In this document: piece by piece, positions 54,008 through 64,000 of the stretch
How positions within the stretch are numbered: the first letter of the stretch is position 1
How the letters are laid out: every line of letters begins with the position of its first letter
Origin: Diphasiastrum complanatum
Lineage: Eukaryota; Streptophyta; Lycopodiopsida; Lycopodiales; Lycopodiaceae
NCBI GenBank assembly: GCA_029204225.1
Contig: CM055105.1
Location: 17,679,353 to 17,743,352, forward strand
Length of the DNA: 64,000 nucleotides
Reading direction: 5' to 3'
Made by a program: the position numbers and the translations under genes
The notes under the pieces: model-generated
Told to the model about the DNA's origin: nothing
Database searches by the model: none
The model's input: only the letters and a program-made list of their open reading frames with translations

Positions 54008-54880
54008 ATGGCGATGAGAAGGAGACCGAGATCCTTGATATGCTCTACAATTTTTTATAATGAGAGGGAAGATGATGGCACATGGATTGCCCGTGAATAT
54101 CATAAGGCTTCTTGGGTGCTGATGCATCCATCAACGAGAGAGGCTTTTCGCCAAAAGAAAAAGACCAAGTATACATATAGATCTTATTGGAAAGGGCGGA
54201 TTATTGATTTCAAAGTTTCTCCAAGAGGACAAACCATTTTAGAGGTGTTTGTTCAACATGTTTATATGCATTCAGAACTTAATGTGGATGCTGTAAATCC
54301 ACATGATTTTCAATAATGTAATTGTAAGTATCTTAATTTTTTTGGGTTGCTTGTAATTTTAAATTGTAATTGTATTTATGAATGAGAGCTTATTATGATT
54401 TTGTATTGCAGATCTACATCCTTCAAATATACATGAATGGGAACCTGTGGCGTCTCTTTCAGGTATTATATGTCATCCATTCAGAAATTGGCATATTGCA
54501 ATGCAGAGGACGAACGGCAAAAGAACTTGCAGTTCTGGAATATATTTTTATGATGCTATGTATATTCCAGACATAAATGGAGGAATGGAAAAACTAGAGT
54601 GTATACCTCTACCTAATTTTCAAGATAACGTGTGGTGGATTGCACTCAATGACAATTAATAAAGTGTTTTTGTTCCAAGCTTTATAATGATGTACAAAAG
54701 TCATTCAAAATTAGTACTGGATCAAAAAATGTGCACTTAAGCTGGTTTGTTCCAATGTCAATGTTTGTCAGCTCTTTAATAAAAAAACACAGAGGTGTGT
54801 CGAACCCCTACGTTGTTTGTTTGCAAAAATCTATCAGATGATTTTTTATTCAAATTCATGGACAAAGGTTGGGATATAAA
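54008..54880 (+). pseudogene. Gene BX, second copy, 5' part (cut by inversion)
   Basis: From ATG 54,008 (MRRRPRSLICSTIFYNERED region): TWIAREYHKASWVLMHPSTR, basic KKKTKYTYRSYWKGRIIDFK, FVQHVYMHSELNVDAVNPHD; intron about 54,324-54,411; HEWEPVASLSG, IYFYDAMYIPDINGGMEKLE, PLPNFQDNVWW; then STGSKNVHLSWF and TLFVCKNLSDDF, KFMDKGWDIK, ending at 54,880 where LINE sequence in opposite orientation begins. Each block pairs with gene BX of the first copy (29,050-30,141). The rest of the gene is at 62,580-62,830 on the other strand. Confidence 0.7.
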
Positions 54881-56300
54881 ATCCACTGTTGACCCCAATA
54901 GTACTAACCACCTCCGGTGAAATAACTTCTGATAGTCGGACCCTGCCAACAACACGCTTGTACAATGCTATTATTGCTTGTATAGTATCCTCCTGAAAGC
55001 CCCGATCGTGAAGTCTCTGTATCAATAGATGCCTAGGCATAGAATCAAAGGCCTTGCGGAAATCCACAAAGCAACAGTATACATGTTCCCTCTTGGCCTT
55101 AGCCTCCTCAATGATGGACCTCAAAGTAAAGATATGATCCGATGTAGTATATCTCGGTCTAAAACCCGCTTGTCCAATGGCATAGAGTGATCTGGCATCC
55201 ATCTTTGTACTAATCTCTGATTGTAGGATAGAACCATAGACTTTGGCGAAGAGGTGGCTGATCATAATGGTGTGGTAGTTGTCAACTTTCATGGGGTCCC
55301 CGCCTTTATGGATAGGGTGAATGAGGGTTGTGGACCATGCAGATGAAAAATCAGAGGTGACAGCTCGGTTGAATAGAATGGAGAGGAAGGGTGAGAGGAT
55401 GTCAGGAGCATACTTTAGAAGTTCAGCCTCTAGCTCATCAATGTCTTAGGCTTTATGGAAATGGAATCGTGTGATGGCCTTCTCTATAGGTCGTTAGTAA
55501 AGATGGCAGAAGTATCCGTGACACAAGAGGTGGGAAGAGGAGGGGTATCTGGGATGGTGTACAATGATGTGGCATATGTGACCCAAGTGCTGAGGTCTGT
55601 AATCCGTGCTGGCGGTGACCATGGAAGGAACTTCTTCCAGAACGAACCTGAGGAGGAATTGAAGAAGAGATCCATCATTTTCTTACCTTGGCCAATCTCG
55701 TATACAATTTTCTTTTTCTTGGTGGTTCTACGATAGACATGAGATATGGTTTTGGTCATGTGGGAAAAATGGGAAGGAGCATATATGAGGTTCTGATGGA
55801 GGCTGATGCACTCCTGGTCACACCAAGGATTATGGGGTCTATTACATCTCTGGTGCTTGGTCCGTGGGGATGGAAAGGCAATGGAAGCTGTAGTGTGGAT
55901 GGTCTGGACAAAAAAGAGGGACTGCTCCTCTAAAGTATGCTCATGTGGAAAATAGGTAAGGAGATCAGAGAGGGCTTCTCTGTACAGTGGTGTGTTATGT
56001 GGAGTGTAGTGGTAGGTGGGTTTCACTGTAGGGGTCGAAGAGAAAATATGTCTGATGGGGAGATGACCGATAGAGAGGGAGAGATACGAGTGATCAAAAA
56101 GAGTGATGCGGTGTACAGAGAAGGATGAAATGGAATGAAGGAGAGCTCTTCTCATCCTGCTATCACATGGGTTGGGGGCTAGATCTAGGAGGATTCTCCA
56201 TGAGGGATCTAGGATTGGTTGGGTGGTTTTGCTCCATAGTCTCTCTTGTTGTGTTATTCCTATCCTCATCTTGGTTATCCCTAGTGGTCCTTACATTGGT
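54881..56300 (-). pseudogene. LINE endonuclease end and reverse transcriptase N-part
   Basis: Minus strand. ORF 56,269-55,484 has the end of the endonuclease (FDHSYLSLSIGHLPIRHIF) and the linker region (HNPWCDQECISL). RT motifs follow: DIDELEAELLKYAPDILSPF, WSTTLIHPIHKGGDP, YHTIMISHLFAKVYGSIL, QAGFRPRYTTSDHIFTLRSI, YCCFVDFRKAFDSMPRHLL (first catalytic Asp), GRVRLSEVISPEVVSTIGVN. It ends at 54,881 exactly before the CPLSPT motif, which begins the plus-strand LINE piece at 62,831. One stop near 55,450. Confidence 0.85.
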
Positions 56301-56308
56301 ATCTCAGG

Positions 56309-57344
<1,036 letters not shown>

Positions 57345-59532
57345 GGTAGCAACCTAGCATTTACTAGTGTCAAAGGAGTTTTTGGTGCCTTCTCTACGGC
57401 TTGCTATCTGCAAAATTACTCTAGCACTAAAGCGGTTGATTCCAAGACATCATTTGAAGCCTACTACGGTTACAAACCAAGTTTGAAACACCTGCGTGTT
57501 TTCAAATGCCTCTGCTATGCACAAGTGCCATCTGATCTGAGGAAGAAGCTGAACCCAGTAAGCTGTAAAAGCATCTTCATCGACTATTCAAATTCACACA
57601 AGACATATCGTGTTTACGATGTGGTTATGGGCCAGATCTCAGTCAGTCGCGATGTTGTCTTCCTTGAAGACAAGTATTACAATTTCAAACAGAAGCAACC
57701 AATACAAGAGACTGCCATAGCAGCTCCACCTTCCATCGATAGGCTACGACCTACCATTGTTCAAGCAAAGGAGTTTGTCCCAACGGCTCCACTTACCGTC
57801 GATGGGCCTAGACCCACAATCGTTCAATCGCAAGATACTACGGTCCCAGTCATTCACGAAGGAGAATCGTCTGATCAAGCACCTATAGTTCGAAGATCTG
57901 TGAGACAACGACAGCAGCTTGACCGCTTTATCCCTCAGGCTTTCATAAGTCATGACGAACCTGCCACCATAGCAAAAGCATTGTCAATGTCCGATGCAAA
58001 CAAATGGAAAGCTACCATGGATGCTGAGTATCAATCTCTAATGAAAAACAAGATCTGGAGTCTTGTCATTCCTCCTATAGGTGTAAAGCCAATTGATTCT
58101 AAGTGGATCTTTAAGCTGAAGCTTAAGCCAGATGGATCTATATCCAAATGGAAAGCTAGACTGGTGGTTAAAGACTTTGAACAAGTATATGGGATAGACT
58201 ACACTGAGACCTTCAGTCCAGTAGTAAAACATCAGTCTATTCGTACTCCATTGGCTATATCTGCTGCAGAAGATCTGGATATTCACCAGATGGACGTCCA
58301 TACGGCATTCCTACATGAATACATACAAGAAGATGTCTACATCTATCAACCAAAAGGTTACATCCTCAAGGCAAGGAGCATCTACTATGCAAACTGCACA
58401 AGGCATTATACGGCCTGAAGCAAGCTCCAAGGGCCTGGTATGATAGAAAAAATCGTTTCTTGTTGTTGCACGACTTTACCTTCTGCACCGCAAATTCAAA
58501 TGTGTATCTAAAACCAAAGGGGCCAAGCTATGTTATAATAACATTATACGTTGATGATTCCCTAATCATTAGCAATTCAAATCAGTTGTTGCAAGAAACT
58601 AAGTCCTTACTCTCATCAGAGTTTGAGATGACTGATATAGGTCCAGTCCATTACCTACTTGGAATGGAGATTCACAGAGATCACGCGAGCAGAAGGATCA
58701 CCATAAGCCAAAAATTCTACTTAATTAATGTACTTCGAAGATACGGCATGGAGGATTGCAAGTCCATAGACACTCCTATGGATCCAAGATGCAAGCTATC
58801 CAAAGACATGTGCCCCAGAACAAAGGCAGATCAACAAGAAATGTGCAAGTACCCTTATCAATCTATCATAGGTTCTCTCATGTACTCTATGATTTGCAGA
58901 AGACTTGATCTAGCATATGTTGTAAGCACGCTGTCGCAATTCATGTCCAATCCAGGGCTACAACACTGGAAAACTCTACAAAGAATTCTGACGTACATTC
59001 AAGCCTCAAAGCACTATGCCTTGAGTTACAACGGAAATACAGAAGCTGCACTCTCTTTGATTACCTATTCTGATTCAGACTGGGCAGAAGACGTAGATAC
59101 CAAAAAATCCACCTCTGGCTACATTTGCTTTCTTGCAGGAGGACCCATTTCATGGAATAGCAGGAAGCAGAAATACATTTCATTATCCTCTACGGAATCA
59201 GAATACGTCGCAGTAACATCATCAATGAAGGAGATTTTATGGCTTAGAAGACTACTATAGGATCTAAGATTCTCACAAGTTGGTCCAACTATACTCCAAT
59301 GCGACAATTAGAGTTGTATAGCTCTGTCGTTGAATCGACGAACTCACACAAGGACCAAACATATAGAGGTTCAACTTCATTTTCTTAGAGAGAAGGTTCA
59401 GAATGAAGACGTTGCACTAAGTTATTGTCACACCAACAGTATGTTGGCTAACATTTTGACAAAACCATTGTCAAGGGACAAACATTCTACTCTAGTAGAA
59501 TTGTTAAATCTCAATTTGAGTCCAGATTCGTA
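57345..59532 (+). pseudogene. Ty1/copia element: integrase end, RT, RNase H
   Basis: Plus strand, 5' truncated. Integrase C-terminal part: SFEAYYGYKPSLKHLRVFKC, KCLCYAQVP, KSIFIDYSNSHKTYRVYD, VSRDVVFLED. RT: KWKATMDAEYQSLMKNKIW, DYTETFSPVVKHQSIRTPLA, MDVHTAFLHEYIQEDVYI; frameshift near 58,375; KLHKALYGLKQAPRAWYD; catalytic LYVDDSLI; YLLGMEIHRD. RNase H: YSDSDWAEDVDTKKSTSGYI, SLSSTESEYVAV, then TAG at 59,258, CDN-TAG-SCIAL (59,309), RTKHIEVQLHFLREKV, NILTKPLSRD; end 59,532. The stops replace Gln at conserved places. Otherwise well preserved, so fairly recent. Confidence 0.93.
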
Positions 59533-59542
59533 GCAGCAAGCT

Positions 59543-60380
59543 TAAGGGGGAGTGTTGGAATTCTAATCTTCTCCTATTCATCCCTTCGCCCTCCTTCTAC
59601 TCTCAAGAATTCTATCTCTCTGAATCAGTCTGCAAAATACACGCAAAGTCGAATCAGGCAGAACGACAAAGCCATCGCTAGATTATAGTCTGACCGAAGG
59701 GAACTGTCAAATCAATGTTTACGGAGAAGCACGACTTAAACCACAAACCGCAAGAAACCGCAAACTATCTATGAGCACTTGTGGAATCCCGTCGACCACC
59801 GCAAGTGACCTTCTTACGATCTCCTACGATGGAAGCTATGACCAGAGTCAACTCTTCTCAATTGTTTGAAAATGTAAGCAACCTACTTACGGTTATCAAC
59901 GAAGTCGACCAGCAACAACGATTTGTGAGTTCCTACGAAGTCAACTAACAACAGTTGACCCATCTCATTGTTTAGCTCCGTAAGTTATCACTTACGGTTA
60001 TCAACAAAGGAAGCAAACGATCACTTACAAAGCAAACGATCAACAGTTGAACAAACGACCAACGGTTGTTCAAATGATTGCGGACAGACTACGGCCATCA
60101 CGGCCTACATCCTTGCACTACTACACATATGGAGGATACGTTACTCTATATTTTTCCTTCTTCACGACGCTCCAATAACGGATCTACGGATCTTGTTTAA
60201 ACGACTATTAATCATCTTGTAAACTGTAATTACAATAAATCAAGAGACTCTGACAGCTATAAATATGTATCTGAGTGAAGAGAAGCTGGTGATAGGTGTT
60301 GTTGAGTTGAACAATCTGTAGATGCACAGAGTGATCAAACGACCAAAAAGGTCTTAAATAGCTAGCTCCTTAGAGTTAGT

Positions 60381-60451
<71 letters not shown>

Positions 60452-60587
60452 TCTGTAAGTAGGAATACGCGCTTATCAGCGCTACTGTATTGTGTTCCGA
60501 TTCTCTCTATTATACAGATTTGCTATTGTTCAATTATTACGTTCTTGATTGAATGCAATTGTCTCTCTCACTCTCTTGCACACAAAC
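59543..60587 (+). repeat. Copia 3' LTR with polypurine tract, followed by a primer-site sequence
   Basis: Polypurine TAAGGGGGAG (59,543-59,552), then the LTR from TGTTGGAATTC at 59,553 to about 60,587 (ending CACACA/ACA). Within it is a TA/GA microsatellite (60,381-60,442). Directly after comes TGGTTATCAGAG (60,589-60,600), close to the tRNA-Met primer site that should follow a 5' LTR, not a 3' LTR. Confidence 0.7.
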
Positions 60588-60600
60588 ATGGTTATCAGAG

Positions 60601-60985
60601 ACAAAGGATCGCATGGCTGTCCAAGACGCCTAATGCTTCGTAATCCTACTGCTACGGCAGTGTCAGACTCCTACTCTGATAACCCAAAAGGATAACAAGT
60701 TTTTGATTCTGTTCCCTAGTCAATCCATGTTCCTGAAATTGTAGTTACTATTGTGTTCATTGTTTTTCTTACTGTTGGTAGAGACATCATTTTTATCGTA
60801 ATCGCCTCTCGTGTTCTGCTTCTGTCACGCCCGCTGCAATCGTAATCAATCGTAGACCAAGCAGACCATCGTTCATACACCAACACCCTCCAGTCTGCCC
60901 AGCATTCTTCTCCTCTCACCACCCCTGACTGCGCAAGTAGTTCCTCCTCCCTTCCTTCTATTTCATCCCCCCACATGACGAGACT
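60601..60985. other. Spacer, nothing recognised
   Basis: Perhaps leader of a deleted copia element after the primer site. It joins the second copy of the C48 element near 60,985. Confidence 0.35.
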
Positions 60986-62055
60986 ATGACCTCTACTGTA
61001 GATAAAATAATATTGGATCTAGATAACAATTTAATAGGTGACTTTTATGAAGATCTTTTTGTAAGATTTCCTATTGATCCGAAAGATTCATTTTTGGATT
61101 CTGAGAGATATATAGTTTTTGATGAGTATGTTGCCGGAGAGATAGATAGGTTAGGAGGTCAAATTTCTTTTGTCTAAATTCAATTAATTATGTAAATCAC
61201 ATAAATAAGGACTTTTGTGATGCCATGAAAGAGAAGACAACAGATATATCAGATCTAGTTGTGGAGGTTGGTTTAATTTATTTTGTAAATAGATGTAAAT
61301 GCAAAGATAGCAAGGACATTGGAGTTGTGTTGTCATTTTTTGCACACAACCTTTATAGTCCAACTCAGACGACAAAGTATCTTCTCCATACAACTTCGGA
61401 GACCAAAGTTTTCATTGTTCCATACTGCCAAAAGTAAGTGATTACATAGAATATATTCAAGTAACATTTTGTTTTAGGTTTTGTAATTCCTTCAGTTTAA
61501 CTAATTATCTCTTGTTTGCAGCAAGCATTGGAGTATGCATGTAATCTCCCTTAGGGAAGATTCAGATGGGATCATTAATCCCATCTGTTTAAAGATGAAC
61601 TCCTTGAGCTCCACCCTTGTCGAAATGGACGTCATGTACAACAAAATGTTGCAATTTTTGCCCAGGTCGGATGGGGCCACTGTAAATAGCCACTTGGAGA
61701 TTGTTGATGCAGGAGTAAGTATTTCTCATCAGGTATCTGATAAGCAGTTTGATTTGGATTTTTCAGAGTGCACAACTAACCTATTATACCTTTTGTAATT
61801 GAAGTCAGCTCAGCAAGATGATGGACACAACTGTGGCTGTTTTTCCATCCGCAATATATAGGACTTCTTAGAGTGGTACATCATGCAATTCGAGGCTCCA
61901 GATATACGAGAGGTAAATAGACTAGTTAATGGTCTAACTATGCTATTTTCGATTATTTTTTATTTGGTTTCTGATAAGTCAATTGATCCGGTTATTTTGG
62001 ATTTGTAGTATAAATGTCGAGCATTTACAATGAATGAGATATATGAGTTTCGTTA
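60986..62055 (+). pseudogene. C48/Ulp1-type peptidase, second copy
   Basis: Exon 1 includes STVDKIILDLDNNLIGDFYE and, after a stop at about 61,175, DLVVEVGLIYFVNRCKCKDS, VFIVPYCQ (to 61,433). Intron 61,434-61,521 (GTAAGT...TTTGCAG). Exon 2: KHWSMHVISLREDSDGIINP (catalytic His), ICLKMNS, HLEIVDAG (to 61,714). Intron 61,715-61,813. Exon 3: QDDGHNCGCFSIRNI (Gln and catalytic Cys of the Ulp1 family), TAG at 61,859, DFLEWYIMQFEAPD (to 61,912). Intron 61,913-62,008. Exon 4: KCRAFTMNEIYEFR, stop 62,053. All three intron positions equal those of the copy at 27,289-27,992. The active-site Gln is present here but not in the first copy. No histone module is visible upstream, where the copy is cut off. 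Confidence 0.75.
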
Positions 62056-62579
62056 ACAAATGTTGATGAACTTATTATCTCATGCAACACCCAGTCCACA
62101 GCTGCAGAAACAGGAGGGCGATCAAGTCCACAGCTGACACTTGTTTAGGGTGGAGATAATCCATATTTCTTTGAGCTGTAAATAATAGATTAAATAGAGA
62201 TATACATTTTTGATGTAATGCCCTGTGAATAATTATGGGCTTATAGAAAGATAGAAACAATGGGAGAAAAACATCCATTGTAAAATACAGGACGCACATG
62301 TACATTATCAGAAAATGAGAAATATATTGATAATTATGAGAATTTTTACAAATCTTGTATCATGATTGCTTATCTGAACAATTCCTCCCAAATCTTTGCA
62401 TTTGATTTTCTCTTCATGTCTTTTGCGTATCTGCACAAACATACATTAATCAAATTATAGTTAGTGATCTGAATATTGACAAAAAAGGATAATGAATACA
62501 AATTAATATACAAATTCATAGATTTCACATACCAATTTTCCATTCGAAAGCTGAAATATTCGGGGATATCTTGCTGTCA
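62056..62579. other. Spacer between convergent C48 and BX
   Basis: AT-rich. No gene. It corresponds to 28,152-29,049 of the first copy but lacks the foldback MITE. Confidence 0.45.
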
Positions 62580-62830
62580 AAGTGTCAGTTTCGTTCTAAT
62601 GTAGAATAAGGTCCAGTCCTGCTCAACCTCAATAGTAGTAAGTAAATCCCCATTTGCCATGATATCAATGCATATATGATCACTGTGTCCAATGCTATCT
62701 AGATCTTGATCTAGTGGGGCCCAAGTACCATTGTGTTTTTTCAATCTCTGATAATGAAACACCATACTAAGCATTTGCTTTTCTATACTGTATCTAAATG
62801 ATATGGATGAATATTTGATTCTACATTCTA
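62580..62830 (-). pseudogene. Gene BX, second copy, 3' part
   Basis: Minus strand: LECRIKYSSISFRYSIEKQM, LSMVFHYQRLKK, WAPLDQDLDS, LLTTIEVEQDW. It pairs with the end of gene BX in the first copy (CRVCYSSMTFRYHIEKQIL, WKPLDQDFG, MVEVEEA). It starts abruptly at 62,830 against LINE sequence. Confidence 0.7.
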
Positions 62831-64000
62831 GTCCACTCTCTCCTACACCTTTTGGTCTTTACATTGACGAGCTGGAGGATGTTATACGGAGTGATGGAGG
62901 GGAGGGATGTACATTGGGCGACCTCATTATTGCTATCCTCTTGTATGCCGATGACGTGGTTTTGCTTTCACGGACGAGAGAGGGTTTGCAACGACACTTA
63001 GATGTTCTTCTTTCTTTCTGCACATGGTGGGGTTTGTCAGTGAATGTGGCCAAGACTAAGGTCATGGTGTTCAACACCTCTAGGTCTTTCATGATGCGGC
63101 AGGAGCTTCTATGGGATGGTCATCCACTGGAGGTTGATGATTCATATACATATCTAGGGGTACTATTTTCGAGGTCCACGTTCAGCATGAGACATGCAGC
63201 TATTTCTCGAGTACAGAAGGGCTATGCCTCGCTGGTAGATTTGGAGAGAATATGCTTCACTAAATGACCAAAGATGTGACCAGTAAGTGTCGACTCTTTG
63301 ACACTATGGTTGTGCCCTCAGCTATGTATGCTTTCGAGACATGGAGTACTGGCCTGACAGCTACTGATTGGACATATATCTCTCGGCTCCAGATTCGTTG
63401 GCTCTCCAAGATGATACGAGCTAAGCCCTCAGTACCACACCAGATTATACTAGTGGAGTTCGCGGTCCCCCCCTATTCAGATTGAGGCCTATTCCATATT
63501 GTGACTTTTATACAGAGGTTGGATGCTCTTCAGGACGAGGGTACACACTATGTTGTTGCGGCTCTATCCTCATCCTGACGCCTACACTCAGAGGGACACC
63601 TTTTCTCATGGTATTCTCAGGCTTGTCGTCTCCTCTCCACATTGGGTATCCAGATCACTGACCTACCTGTGGGCACCCATCAGTACATCAGAGGCCTCCT
63701 CTACAGATCATATCTTCATATCACTTGGCAGGGTCCACTGGGGACCAAGAGTGATTTTTATCGTACACACTTTCTATCTCTTGATCCAGCTGGCTACCCC
63801 ATAGTATCTGGTTACTTGCTGAGGAGTATATCACACAAACTACGCATAGAGATGGGTCAGTTTCAAGTTTCTATACATCAGCTGGCCATTGAGACCGACA
63901 GATACAGTGGCACCCCACAAGAGGACCGACTTTGTAACATGTGTTCTATGCATGAGATTGAGGACGAATGACATTTCCTCTTCAGATGTCCAGCTTACTA
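62831..64000 (+). pseudogene. LINE reverse transcriptase C-part, runs off window
   Basis: Starts PLSPTPFGLYIDELEDVI, then the catalytic box LLYADDVVLLS, LDVLLSFCTWWGLSVNVAKT, VMVFN, YTYLGVLFS. A frameshift near 63,264, then TMVVPSAMYAFETWS and WISRLQIRWLSKM-type helix region, and finally CNMCSMHEIEDE, TGA at 63,969, HFLFRCPAY, a CCHC zinc knuckle (CxxC...H...C). The knuckle is of the type at the end of many LINE ORF2 proteins. It continues the RT cut at 54,881. The clade is not settled. Confidence 0.88.

Overview
This is nuclear DNA of a land plant with a large, repeat-rich genome. The evidence is GT-AG introns, CT/GA microsatellites over 70 bp long, Ty1/copia, Ty3/gypsy, LINE, hAT and Helitron sequences, and host gene pieces of plant type (ASR, EIN3, GDSL lipase, RraA-like aldolase). 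The transposon content looks to me more like a fern or another non-seed plant than a flowering plant, but that is an impression. Only one probably working host gene is visible, the RraA-like aldolase at 51,471-51,971. Nearly everything else is mobile and mostly decayed.

Layout. 408-4,374 is a Helitron (5' TC, 3' hairpin plus CTAG, inserted between A and T) that carries an intact two-exon ASR gene and fragments of a UBA-domain gene, an EIN3 gene (antisense) and a GDSL esterase. 4,418-5,387 holds two small hAT-type elements with GGTACC-rich ends, the second with a nested foldback element. 5,432-11,395 is the related 6-kb hAT element: BED finger, DUF659/hAT transposase, AT-hook tail, and a short antisense ORF. 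11,400-13,700 has nothing I recognise. 13,703-14,200 is a copia integrase scrap. 14,700-20,533 is a minus-strand Ty3/gypsy element with gag, protease, RT, RNase H and truncated integrase.

About 21.2-30.3 kb is the most unusual part, a multi-gene mobile element that I cannot assign to a named family. It has (i) a transposase-like gene (+), (ii) an unknown gene A (-), (iii) a gene (+) that begins as a histone H3-like protein with an ARTKQT tail and runs, through a Ser/Pro/Lys-rich linker, into a C48/Ulp1-type (SUMO-protease-like) cysteine peptidase with three introns, and (iv) an unknown gene BX (-). Eight palindrome-ended modules of about 71 bp lie in the 1.7-kb intergenic region and inside an intron of the peptidase gene. 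A second copy lies at 53.9-62.8 kb. A 7.95-kb inversion (breakpoints about 54,880/54,881 and 62,830/62,831) broke it, cutting both gene BX and a LINE reverse transcriptase; undoing the inversion reconnects both.

30.3-50.7 kb is a graveyard of LTR retroelement pieces (gypsy integrase, RNase H, chromodomain, LTRs with tRNA-Met-type primer sites), a LINE ORF1 piece, and MITEs, one of which (33,246-33,761) has a perfect 8-bp target duplication. 50.7-52.0 kb is the RraA-like gene with its microsatellite-flanked 5' region. 52,789-53,176 is a 388-bp Helitron with the same 3' end as the large one. 57.3-60.6 kb is a 5'-truncated copia element with its LTR, and the window ends inside the LINE. Many in-frame stops in the elements are TAG at places where the family has Gln (CAG), as expected from cytosine methylation and deamination at CHG sites.
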